From: Streptomyces sp. NBC_00576
GTDB taxonomy: Bacteria; Actinomycetota; Actinomycetes; Streptomycetales; Streptomycetaceae
DNA length: 64,000 bases
Direction of reading: 5' to 3'
Assembly (NCBI RefSeq): GCF_036345175.1
Contig: NZ_CP107780.1
Location: 7,688,001-7,752,000 of the forward strand
Shown here: piece after piece, positions 8,083-15,997 of the stretch
How the letters are laid out: each line of letters opens with the position of its first letter
Position numbering within the stretch: position 1 is the first letter of the stretch
Made by a program: the position numbers and the translations under genes
The notes under the pieces: model-generated
What the model saw: only the letters and a program-made list of their open reading frames with translations
The model's database searches: none
Told to the model about the DNA's origin: nothing

Positions 8083-10017
8083 TCACTCCACCTCAGCCAC
8101 CGCCTCCGCGAACTGCGCCTTGTACAACCGCGCATAAGCCCCGTCCGCCCCCAACAGCTCCTCGTGCGCCCCCTGTTCCACGATCGCCCCGTTCTCCATC
8201 ACCAGAATCGTGTCCGCGTCCCGAATCGTCGACAGCCGATGCGCGATCACGAACGACGTCCGCCCGTGCGCCAGTTTGGCCATCGCCTTCTGGATGAGAA
8301 CCTCCGTCCGTGTGTCCACGGAACTCGTCGCCTCGTCCAGCACCAGGATCACCGGATCGGACAGGAACGCCCGCGCGATGGTGATGAGCTGCTTCTCACC
8401 CGCGCTCACCCCCGTCCCCTCGTCGTCGATCACGGTGTCGTACCCGTCCGGCAACGTACGGATGAAACGGTCCGCGTGCGCGGCCCGCGCCGCCTCCTCG
8501 ATCTCCCCGCGCGTCACCTCACGCTCACCCGCGGCCCCGTACGCGATGTTCTCCGCGATGGACCCGCCGAACAGCCAGGTGTCCTGGAGCACCATCCCGA
8601 TCCCGCCCCGGAGTTCGTCCCGGGACATGGACGCGATGTCCACCCCGTCCAGAGTGATCCGGCCCCCGGAAACCTCGTAGAACCGCATCAGCAGATTCAC
8701 CAGGGTCGTTTTACCGGCCCCGGTGGGCCCGACGATCGCGACCGTGTGACCCGGCTCCACCGCCAGCGACAGATCCTCGATCAGCGGCTTCTCCGGCTCG
8801 TACCGGAACGACACGTGCTCCAGAGAGACCAGCCCCCGCAGTTCCTCGGGCCGTACGCCGGGCACCGGATCGGCCTGCTGCTCCTCCGCGTCCAGCAGTT
8901 CGAAGATCCGCTCGGCCGAAGCCACACCCGACTGCACCAGGTTCGCCATCGACGCGACCTGCGTCAGCGGCATCGAGAACTGACGCGAGTACTGGATGAA
9001 GGCCTGCACGTCACCGATCGACAGCGCACCCGAAGCGACCCGCAGCCCGCCCACCACGGCCACCAGCACGTAGTTGATGTTCGATACGAACATCATCAGC
9101 GGCTGCATGATCCCGCTGTTGAACTGGGCCTTGAACCCGGCCTCGTACAGCGCGTCGTTCTGCTCGGCGAACTGCTGCGCCGACTCGTCCTGCCGCCCGA
9201 ACACCTTCACGAGATTGTGCCCGGTGTACATCTCCTCGATGTGGGCGTTCAGCTTGCCGGTGGTCCGCCACTGCTGCACGAAGTGCGGCTGCGACCGCTT
9301 GCCGACGCGCGTGGCGATGTAGAACGACAGCGGTACGGTCACCAGCGCGACCAGCGCCAGCAGCCAGGACACCCAGAACATCATCGCCAGCACGCCGATG
9401 ATCGTGAGCAGCGAGTTGATGAGCTGCCCCATCGACTGCTGGAGCGTCTGCCCGATGTTGTCGATGTCGTTCGTCGCGCGGGACAGGACCTCACCCCGCT
9501 GCCGCTTGTCGAAGTACGACAGCGGCAGCCGCGACAGCTTCGCCTGCAGGTCCTCGCGCATCCGGTACACGGTCCGGTTGACCGCCCGGTTCACCAGCCG
9601 CGTGGCCACCAGCATCAGCAGCCCGGCGAACACGAACACCACCAGAGCGAGCCCCAGCACCTCGCCCACCGCGTCGAAGTCGATCCCCTTGCCCGGCGTG
9701 AAGTCCGTACCGGAGAGCATGTCGGCCATGCCGTTGCGGCCTTGCCTGCGCATGGCGGCGAGGACCTCGGCCTTCGAGGCACCGCTCTCGAACTGTCGTC
9801 CGATGATGCCGGAGAAGACCAGGTCGGTCGCCCGCCCCAGGATCTTCGGGCCCACCACCGACAGGCTCACGCTCACGAACACCGCGAGCAGCATCACGTA
9901 CATCGTGGCCCGTTCGGGCCTGAACTGGGAGAGGAGCCGTTTGCCGGACTCCTTGAAGTCCAGCGAGTGCTGGTCGGGGCCGCCTCCGGCCATCATGCGC
10001 CCCATGGGCCCGGCCAT
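8083..10017 (-). CDS. ABC exporter half-transporter (intact ATPase subunit)
   Basis: 644-residue fused membrane/ATPase protein of the multidrug-exporter type. A six-helix transmembrane domain covers about residues 50-370. The ATPase domain follows, with Walker A G-P-T-G-A-G-K-T-T near 430, a variant signature V-S-A-G-E-K-Q near 540, and Walker B I-L-V-L-D-E-A-T-S-S near 560 with the catalytic Glu present. It starts with an ATG that shares its A with the upstream partner's TGA stop (TGATG), so translation is coupled. The two genes almost certainly make a heterodimer that exports lipid-like or drug-like substrates. The substrate is unknown. Confidence 0.92.
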   Translation of the reverse strand: MAGPMGRMMAGGGPDQHSLDFKESGKRLLSQFRPERATMYVMLLAVFVSVSLSVVGPKILGRATDLVFSGIIGRQFESGASKAEVLAAMRRQGRNGMADMLSGTDFTPGKGIDFDAVGEVLGLALVVFVFAGLLMLVATRLVNRAVNRTVYRMREDLQAKLSRLPLSYFDKRQRGEVLSRATNDIDNIGQTLQQSMGQLINSLLTIIGVLAMMFWVSWLLALVALVTVPLSFYIATRVGKRSQPHFVQQWRTTGKLNAHIEEMYTGHNLVKVFGRQDESAQQFAEQNDALYEAGFKAQFNSGIMQPLMMFVSNINYVLVAVVGGLRVASGALSIGDVQAFIQYSRQFSMPLTQVASMANLVQSGVASAERIFELLDAEEQQADPVPGVRPEELRGLVSLEHVSFRYEPEKPLIEDLSLAVEPGHTVAIVGPTGAGKTTLVNLLMRFYEVSGGRITLDGVDIASMSRDELRGGIGMVLQDTWLFGGSIAENIAYGAAGEREVTRGEIEEAARAAHADRFIRTLPDGYDTVIDDEGTGVSAGEKQLITIARAFLSDPVILVLDEATSSVDTRTEVLIQKAMAKLAHGRTSFVIAHRLSTIRDADTILVMENGAIVEQGAHEELLGADGAYARLYKAQFAEAVAEVE

Positions 10018-11750
10018 CAGGCAGCCTCCGCTTCCGTGAGCTGGGAGAGGACGATCTCCCGGTAGGTCTGGTTGTCCGCCATCAGTTCATGGTGGCTGCC
10101 GGTGCCGACGACCCTGCCCTCGTCGAGGACGATGATCCGGTCGGCGTCCCTGATCGTGGACACGCGCTGGGCGACGATCACGACGGTCGCCTCGGCGGTC
10201 TCACGCGCGAGCGCCGTCCGCAGGGCCGCGTCCGTGGCGTAGTCGAGCGCGGAGAAGGAGTCGTCGAAGAGGTAGATCTCGGGCCGCTGGACGAGCGTCC
10301 GCGCGATCGCGAGCCGCTGCCGCTGACCGCCCGACACATTCGTCCCGCCCTGCGCGATCGGCGCGTCGAGCCCGCCCTCCAGCCGCTCGACGAACCCCTT
10401 GCCCTGAGCAACCTCCAGAGCGCGCCAGAGCTCCTCGTCCGTGGCGTCCGGATTCCCGTACCGCAGATTGCTCGCCACGGTCCCCGCGAACAGATACGGC
10501 TTCTGCGGCACCAGCCCCACCGTCCTGGCCAGCAACTTCGGCTCTACGGTGGCGACGTCCACGCCGTCGACGAGCACCTCCCCGTCCGTCGCGTCGAACA
10601 GTCGCGGTACGAGCCCCAGCAGCGTCGACTTCCCACTGCCCGTGGACCCGATCACCGCGGTCACCTCACCGGGCCGGGCCACCAGGTCGACGGCCCTCAG
10701 CACCGGCTCCTCGGCGCCCGGATAGCGGAACCCGGCGCCCCGGACCTCCAGATGCCCGTGCCGCCGCAGCTCCGTCACGGGAGCGGTCGGTGGTACGACG
10801 CTCGACGACGTACCGAGGACCTCCTCGATGCGCTCGGCGCACACCTCCGCGCGCGGCACCATCATGAACATGAAGGTGGCCATCATCACGGACATGACGA
10901 TCTGCATCAGATAGGCGAGGAACGCGGTCAGCGCGCCGATCTCCATACCGCCGCTGTCGATGCGATGAGCGCCGAACCACACCACGGCGATCGACGAGAT
11001 ATTGACGACCGTCATGACGATCGGGAACATCAGTGCGAGCAGCCGCCCGGTGCCCAGCGACACCTCGGTCAGCTCGTGGTTCGCCTTCCCGAACCGGTCC
11101 TTCTCGTACTGGTCGCGCACAAAGGCGCGAATCACCCGGTTGCCGGTGATCTGCTCGCGCAGCACCCGGTTGACCGTGTCGAGCCGTACCTGCATCGTCC
11201 GGAACAGCGGCCGCAGCCGCCGCACGATCAACGTCACACAGATGCCCAGCACCGGCACGACGGCGATCAGCACGCCCGACAGCGGCACATCCAGCCCCAG
11301 CGCGAGCACGATGCCGCCCACGCACATGATCGGCGCCGACACCATCAGCGTGAACGTCATCAGCGCGAGCATCTGCACCTGCTGGACGTCATTGGTCGTA
11401 CGGGTGATCAGCGAGGGCGCGCCGAACTGCCCGACCTCGCGCGCCGAGAACGACTGCACGCGGTCGAAGACGGCGGCGCGTACGTCCCGGCCGAGCGCCG
11501 ACGCCGTACGGGCGCCGTAGTACACGGCACCGATGTTGCAGACGACCTGTACCAGCGAGATGCCGATCATCACGGCACCGAAGAGCAGGATGTAGCCGGT
11601 GTCGCCCTTCACCACGCCCTTGTCGATGATGTCCGCGTTGAGCGTGGGCAGATAGAGGGTGGCGCAGGTCTGCAGGAGCTGGAGCAGCACCAGCAGACCG
11701 ATGGGTTTCTTGTAGGGCCTCAGATAAGTGCGCAGAAGTCGTATGAGCAC
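10017..11750 (-). CDS. ABC exporter half-transporter (degenerate ATPase site)
   Basis: 577-residue ABC exporter half. The GTG at 11750 is chosen because family sequence (L-I-R-L-L-R-T-Y-L-R-P-Y) begins right after it and a GAGAG motif precedes it. Six membrane helices lie at about 15-300. Walker A G-S-T-G-S-G-K-S-T is near 370, a canonical V-S-G-G-Q-R-Q-R signature near 470, and Walker B reads Y-L-F-D-D-S, with Asp in place of the catalytic Glu. One degenerate and one intact subunit is the known arrangement of heterodimeric exporters such as TM287/288. It is first in a two-gene operon, and its stop overlaps the start of the second subunit by one base. Confidence 0.92.
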   Translation of the reverse strand: MLIRLLRTYLRPYKKPIGLLVLLQLLQTCATLYLPTLNADIIDKGVVKGDTGYILLFGAVMIGISLVQVVCNIGAVYYGARTASALGRDVRAAVFDRVQSFSAREVGQFGAPSLITRTTNDVQQVQMLALMTFTLMVSAPIMCVGGIVLALGLDVPLSGVLIAVVPVLGICVTLIVRRLRPLFRTMQVRLDTVNRVLREQITGNRVIRAFVRDQYEKDRFGKANHELTEVSLGTGRLLALMFPIVMTVVNISSIAVVWFGAHRIDSGGMEIGALTAFLAYLMQIVMSVMMATFMFMMVPRAEVCAERIEEVLGTSSSVVPPTAPVTELRRHGHLEVRGAGFRYPGAEEPVLRAVDLVARPGEVTAVIGSTGSGKSTLLGLVPRLFDATDGEVLVDGVDVATVEPKLLARTVGLVPQKPYLFAGTVASNLRYGNPDATDEELWRALEVAQGKGFVERLEGGLDAPIAQGGTNVSGGQRQRLAIARTLVQRPEIYLFDDSFSALDYATDAALRTALARETAEATVVIVAQRVSTIRDADRIIVLDEGRVVGTGSHHELMADNQTYREIVLSQLTEAEAA

Positions 11751-11933
11751 GCTGAATCTCTCGGAGTCGGCGGTTTGTCCGTGACGGACGATGGGGAGTG
11801 CCCCACGCACCCATCGTCCGACACTCCACCCGTGTTACTTCAACCGATTAATCCAACAGCGGACGAAGAACCCGGCAGCGCGAGGGACGCCCCAGGCCCC
11901 TCGGCTGCGCATCAACTACACATCAACTACGCA

Positions 11934-13394
11934 TCAGCTACGAAATGCCCCGGGATGAGTCTGCTCCCGCACGGACACGTACTGCTGCCGCACCGCCTGC
12001 CCCACCGCCAGCTCCTCACCGGGCTCCAGCACCTGCGCGGCGGCGCCCTGCCAGGCCGGCGGGGTACGCGGGTCGAGCGTGCCCTGCGACACCCCGAGCG
12101 CCCAGGCGGCCTGCCGCGCGGCCCCGATGGCCGCGTAGTCGGCGGGCTGCGGTACGACGACCTGCGCCCCGAACAGCGGCGGCGCCGCGGCCTGCACGGC
12201 GGGCAGCTCGGCGGCGGACCCGAGCAGGAAGACGCGCTGTACGTCGACCCCCCGCCCCCGCAGCACGTCCAGCGCGTCGGCGAGCCCGCACAGCATCCCC
12301 TCGAAGGCGGCCCGCGCCAGATGCTCGGCCTTCATGGACTCCCGCCGCAGCCCGGCGAGCGTCCCGGCGGTGTGCGGCAGGCTGGGCGTCCGCTCACCCT
12401 CCAGATAGGGCAGCATGACCAGCCCATGCGCGCCCGGGGTCGATTTCATGGCGAGGTCGGACAAGCTCTCCAGATCAGTGAGACCGAGCAGCTCAGCCGT
12501 CCCACGCAGCGTCCGTACGGCGTTCAGCGTCGTGACGACGGGCAGGTGCAGCCCGGTCGCATCGGCCAGCGAGGTGATCATCCCGGACGAGTCGAAGAGC
12601 GCCTCGGGATGTACGGCCATCACGGACCCCGAGGCCCCGAGCGACACCACGACGTCCCCGAGCCCCAGCCCGAGCCCGAAGGCGGCGGCCATGGTCTCCC
12701 CGGTCCCCGCGGAGATGAGCAGCCCCTCGGGCGTCGTACCGGCGGCGTCGGAAGGGCCGAGCACCTCGGGCAGCATCGCCTGGCGCCCGAGCGCGAGCTC
12801 GACGAGATCACCGCGATAGGTCCCCATGGCGGCCGACCAGTACCCGGTCCCGGAAGCCCCACCCCGATCGGTTGTCCGGCGCACCGGCCGCCCGAGCAAC
12901 TGCCACACCAGCCAGTCGTGCGCCTGCATCAGCACGGCGGTCCGCTGCGCCGCGTCCGGCTCGTTCCTCGCCAGCCACCGCAGCTTGGTCACCGGCTGCC
13001 CGGCCTGCGGCACACACCCCACGGCCTGCGCCCACGCCTCACGCCCGCCGAGCGCGTCGATCAGATCGGCGGCCGCGACCTGCGCCCGCTTGTCCCCGCC
13101 GACCATCGCCGGTCGTACGGTGTTGCCCTGCGCGTCGACCGGCACGAGCGCGTTCTGCTGCGCGGACACCCCGATGGCCTGCACACCTTCGAGCAGCCCG
13201 CCGCCGGCCGCCTCACCGAGGGAGAGCAGCCAGGCCTGCGGATCGACATCCGAGGGCCGCCCGCCGCCTCCACCCTCGGGGCCTTCCACCGGATGCGGCG
13301 CATAGCCCTGCCGCAGCACGGACCCTGTGTCCGCGTCGCAGACGACGATACGAGTGAAATCGGGCGAACTGTCCAACCCGGCGACTATCCCCAT
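11934..13394 (-). CDS. FGGY-family carbohydrate kinase (xylulokinase-like)
   Basis: 486-residue sugar kinase of the FGGY (actin-like ATPase) family. The N-terminal phosphate-1 motif reads G-L-D-S-S-P-D-F-T-R-I-V-V. The V-S-A-Q-Q-N-A-L-V block matches the xylulokinase consensus I-S-G-Q-Q-H-G. The C-terminal half carries the ATP-binding G-x-G-T-G-like and F-L-L-G-S-A motifs. The ATG at 13394 is preferred over an upstream start at 13463 because M-G-I-V-A-G-L-D-S-S is the family N-terminus. The likely reaction is ATP-dependent phosphorylation of D-xylulose or a related ketose. No isomerase or sugar transporter is adjacent. Confidence 0.87.
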   Translation of the reverse strand: MGIVAGLDSSPDFTRIVVCDADTGSVLRQGYAPHPVEGPEGGGGGRPSDVDPQAWLLSLGEAAGGGLLEGVQAIGVSAQQNALVPVDAQGNTVRPAMVGGDKRAQVAAADLIDALGGREAWAQAVGCVPQAGQPVTKLRWLARNEPDAAQRTAVLMQAHDWLVWQLLGRPVRRTTDRGGASGTGYWSAAMGTYRGDLVELALGRQAMLPEVLGPSDAAGTTPEGLLISAGTGETMAAAFGLGLGLGDVVVSLGASGSVMAVHPEALFDSSGMITSLADATGLHLPVVTTLNAVRTLRGTAELLGLTDLESLSDLAMKSTPGAHGLVMLPYLEGERTPSLPHTAGTLAGLRRESMKAEHLARAAFEGMLCGLADALDVLRGRGVDVQRVFLLGSAAELPAVQAAAPPLFGAQVVVPQPADYAAIGAARQAAWALGVSQGTLDPRTPPAWQGAAAQVLEPGEELAVGQAVRQQYVSVREQTHPGAFRS

Positions 13395-13523
13395 GGCGAA
13401 AATTCTGCCGTACGCGGAGAGGTGAACGCGCCGGGTCGGCAATCCGTTGGGCACGACCTGCACGTTGTCGGTGCCCAGCGGCGTGCGGGGACCGCAGATG
13501 TGGTCATGCCAACACCCGCTAGC

Positions 13524-13829
13524 TCAGGTGTTACTGGTGCCCCAGTCGTCCCCGCCACCCCCCGCGCCGTTGCGCTCACGCAGGGAACGTACCCGGTCGG
13601 CCACGGAGTCGGGCACCCGGTCACCGACCTTCTCGCTCACGGTGTGGAACGCCTTGCCGGCGAACTCGCGCCCCTGCAGCGCGGCCGACTCGGCGGTGTT
13701 GCGGACGGCTGGGTTCTGCGCGATCCGTTGGCCGGACTTCTTCAACTGTTCGTAGCGCTCGCGCCCGGCCCGTGTGCCCAGCACGTAACCCAGGGCCAGT
13801 CCGGCGACGAACGTGAGCCGGTAGCGCAT
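13524..13829 (-). CDS. Small YtxH-like membrane-anchored protein
   Basis: 101-residue protein with one N-terminal hydrophobic helix (L-T-F-V-A-G-L-A-L-G-Y-V-L-G) followed by T-R-A-G-R-E-R-Y-E-Q-L, the usual start of YtxH-domain proteins, then a polar helical tail and a Gly-rich end. The ATG at 13829 has an AGGAAAGG ribosome site at good spacing; a GTG nine bases upstream would sit on top of that site. Such proteins are common in Streptomyces and linked to the envelope, with unclear function. Confidence 0.78.
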   Translation of the reverse strand: MRYRLTFVAGLALGYVLGTRAGRERYEQLKKSGQRIAQNPAVRNTAESAALQGREFAGKAFHTVSEKVGDRVPDSVADRVRSLRERNGAGGGGDDWGTSNT

Positions 13830-14017
13830 GACGGCCACCTTTCCTAGACGAGTGTCGAGTGAGGAGTGACTGAGGAGTGACTGGAGGTGCGTGTCGGGCG
13901 GGGGTGCGGCGAACCGATTGGCGGAGCACCCCCCTGCTTGCGCTAATGTATGTGTCGCAGCGACCGCACGCCCCCTGGCGAATACCCAGGGAGGTACGTT
14001 CGATGCAAACGAGGCAA

Positions 14018-14090
14018 TCCTCCGTAGCTCAATTGGCAGAGCAGCCGGCTGTTAACCGGCAGGTTACTGGTTCGAGTCCAGTCGGGGGAG
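14018..14090 (+). tRNA. tRNA-Asn (GTT)
   Basis: Full cloverleaf: acceptor TCCTCCG pairs with CGGGGGA (one T-G pair), the anticodon loop is ctGTTaa, the T-arm is ctggTTCGAGTccag, and the discriminator is G. CCA is not encoded. Confidence 0.96.
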
Positions 14091-14096
14091 CTTCGA

Positions 14097-14169
14097 TCTT
14101 CCGTAGCTCAATTGGCAGAGCAGCCGGCTGTTAACCGGCAGGTTACTGGTTCGAGTCCAGTCGGGAGAG
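14097..14169 (+). tRNA. tRNA-Asn (GTT), second copy
   Basis: Almost identical to the preceding tRNA, 6 nt downstream. The acceptor stem is changed to TCTTCCG/CGGGAGA with pairing kept apart from one T-G, so it looks functional. Confidence 0.96.
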
Positions 14170-14179
14170 CGCTTGAACG

Positions 14180-14202
14180 AGGACCCCGTTGGGGTCCTTT
14201 TT
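14180..14202 (+). terminator. Terminator after tRNA-Asn pair
   Basis: An 8-bp stem AGGACCCC/GGGGTCCT with a GTT loop is followed by TTTT. It is a canonical intrinsic terminator directly after the second tRNA-Asn. Confidence 0.9.
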
Positions 14203-14336
14203 CATGCCCCGGGGAACCGTGCGAGCCGCACCGAGGTCCTCATGGTCATGCGAAGTCGACCATCCGAAGCAGGAGATCGTATGAGCGGCTATGCTGCGGC
14301 AGACGGCGCGCACAAATGTGCGCGACGCGCCGTAAT

Positions 14337-14410
14337 GGGGCGGTAGCTCAGCCGGTTAGAGCAGCGGACTCATAATCCGTCGGCCGTGGGTTCGAGTCCC
14401 ACCCGCCCCA
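14337..14410 (+). tRNA. tRNA with CAT anticodon (Ile2 or elongator Met)
   Basis: Full cloverleaf with acceptor GGGGCGG/CCGCCCC, anticodon loop ctCATaa, T-arm gtgggTTCGAGTcccac and discriminator A. The anticodon stem ggact/ctcataatcc is compatible with either Ile2 (lysidine-modified) or elongator Met; it is not the initiator. Its 3' 46 nt are repeated four times downstream, which marks this gene as the attachment site of the accessory array. Confidence 0.93.
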
Positions 14411-14411
14411 C
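14366..14411 (+). repeat. att core 1 (native tRNA 3' end, attL type)
   Basis: 46-nt segment from the anticodon stem to one base past the tRNA. It is the reference copy for the downstream repeats. To its left is the rest of the tRNA (B arm). To its right is a P' arm with TGACCTGCGG at +14, AATCCGCTGC at +73 and TGACCTGC at +129. Confidence 0.85.
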
Positions 14412-14833
14412 TTGTGCAGGCTTCTGACCTGCGGAAACGTTCATTTTTGGGTGGCGGATCGTCAACTTTGCCTGAACGGAGTAAATCCGCTGCTCGTGGG
14501 TTTGGGGTGCGGTGGTGGTCGAGGACGCTCCAACCCGTCTGACCTGCGGCGGAGTAGATGATCGAGGCTGTCGCTCGGGGGCCGGGCGGCTGCCTTGATG
14601 CCGATGATAAAACCCAGGGGCCGTACAGGGGCCGGGGCGGCGCGGTCGTGTCCAGGTGACGGTGTCTACGGGGCGATTCGTTGTCCCGTTTGCCCGTTGC
14701 GCGGCAGGGGCTGCCATCGCACTGTGGAGACACTGCCGAGCTCACGTCGCTCGATCTGTGATGACGTCCAGGGGCGGGGGGAAACTGCCCCAAGAGGAAA
14801 CCGCCCCGACGGGTTACTCGCCCCACGACGACG
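14412..14833. other. P' arm of att 1 and non-coding remnant
   Basis: The first ~150 nt match the right flanks of the other att copies. The following ~270 nt have no credible gene. The stretch at 14780-14820 resembles 41200-41250 of element C (a g-g-a-a-a-c/g-c-c-c-c-a pattern), suggesting shared element backbone. Confidence 0.5.
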
Positions 14834-15136
14834 GTGACCGCTTCCCGGGCGCGCCCGCGAACCAAGTGCTCTGGAGCACTCCCGTCGTGCCGCGTGCTGG
14901 TGGATACGATCAAGGGCTCGGTGCTGTCGAACCTCAAGGAGCTTCGTCCCGGCTCGGCCGGGGCGACGGAGGTGCGGTTGTTGTTCGTGTTCGACTCGGA
15001 CCGCCAGGCCGTGATCCTGGTCGGTGGTGACAAGGCGGGTAACTGGTCCGGCTGGTACCGCGTCGCGGCGTCCCAGGCGGAGCAGGCGTACGCGGAGCAT
15101 CTGAAGCGAATCGATGGAGAGGACGGGGCACGATGA
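14834..15136 (+). pseudogene. HigB/RelE-family toxin, N-terminally degraded
   Basis: The last ~70 residues (L-V-D-T-I-K-G-S ... N-L-K-E-L-R-P-G ... E-V-R-L-L-F-V-F-D ... V-G-G-D-K-A-G-N-W) are a clear RelE/HigB-like mRNA-interferase core of the phage Gp49-like group. The first ~30 residues of the frame do not fit the family. A piece resembling the missing helix (L-E-H) is in another frame at about 14870, and the family N-terminus is absent. It overlaps the antitoxin start by 2 nt. It is probably inactive because the N-terminal half was lost near the element's left arm. Confidence 0.7.
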
Positions 15137-15471
15137 CTGATCACCTCAAGGACCCGCGGGCTGTCTCCTGGGGAGACCTGGCCGAGGATTTCGCCTTCAC
15201 CGATGCCGAAAAGGATCAGATTCGGAAGGGGGCGCAGGTGATGGTCCTGGCCTCCCGTGTGCACCGCCTCGCCGAGTTGCGGAAGCGGCAGCACACCACG
15301 CAGGTCCAGGTTGCCGAAGCCATGGGTGTCACCCAGGCCCGCGTCTCGCGCATCGAGAAGGGCCAACTGGAGCACAGCGAGGTCGACACCCTCGCCGCCT
15401 ACGTCAAGGCGCTCGGCGGCAAATTGAAGATCGTCGCTGACTTCGGCGATGAGAGCTACGTACTCGGCTGA
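15133..15471 (+). CDS. XRE-family HTH antitoxin (HigA-like)
   Basis: 112-residue DNA-binding antitoxin. The HTH spans about residues 45-95: Q-V-Q-V-A-E-A-M-G-V-T-Q-A-R-V-S-R-I-E-K-G. The C-terminal L-G-G-K-L-K-I-V-A-D-F-G-D is typical of HigA-type antitoxins paired with Gp49-like toxins. The ATG overlaps the toxin stop (cgATGActga), the usual toxin-first order. It appears intact while the toxin is damaged, so it may persist as an orphan repressor or as protection against related toxins. Confidence 0.88.
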   Translation: MTDHLKDPRAVSWGDLAEDFAFTDAEKDQIRKGAQVMVLASRVHRLAELRKRQHTTQVQVAEAMGVTQARVSRIEKGQLEHSEVDTLAAYVKALGGKLKIVADFGDESYVLG

Positions 15472-15897
15472 CCCGTCGACGCGCTGCGACCCAGGTGGAT
15501 GAGCGGTCCGGTGGACAAGCTCGCGTCTTGACGTCAGGGATGAAGCCCCGTGTGATTGTCGGCCAGGGGCATGACAGTGGCGAACAGGGCCCCGGGTGCT
15601 CCGTGGCTTGGCCGAAGTTTCATGGGCGTCACCCTCCGTGTTGACCGTGTGCACCAGCCGGTCCCAGGAGGGGAGGTAGCTGTCGGGTGGCACCTTGAAG
15701 AAGTGCTGGTGGCCTGGCTCGTGGTTGCCTTCCTCGACGTATGCCGAGGTGCCCTCGGCCCAGACCGCAGTCGCCTTTCCTCCGGGGGCCTGGGTAGGGA
15801 AGCTCGCACGACTGCTGAGGTACCAGACCCCGGCGCTCACGCTGCCGCCGACCTGAGCGGGGACGGACTGTCGTTGAACCATCCGTGACCCACACGG
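15472..15897 (-). other. Probable gene remnant, unassigned
   Basis: No complete gene. On the minus strand, roughly 15560-15880 encodes a protein-like stretch (W-A-E-G-T-S-A-Y-V-E-E-G-N-H-E-P-G, then F-F-K-V-P-P-D-S-Y-L-P-S-W-D-R-L) without a good start or ribosome site. It may be the tail of a lost gene. I do not recognise a family. Confidence 0.3.
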
Positions 15898-15925
15898 AAG
15901 AAGGCCCTCGCCTTGTGGCGGGGAC
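15898..15925 (-). terminator. Terminator of the LamG gene
   Basis: A 12-bp stem AAGGCCCTCGCC/GGCGGGGACCTT (one mismatch) with loop TTGT, about 70 nt past the stop at 15998. On the minus strand it is followed by CTTCTTCC. Confidence 0.55.
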
Positions 15926-15997
15926 CTTCGACCTCTTGAGAACGCCTGGCTTCCCAAGCCGTGATGAACCGGCAGGGCGCCGTGGCGGCGGTGCGGG

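Noticed and set aside
8050..13847. Very long plus-strand open frames (671 and 1,252 codons) opposite the ABC exporter and kinase
   Set aside because: Composition (R/H/P/Q-rich) is that of antisense shadow; both oppose clear ABC and FGGY genes.
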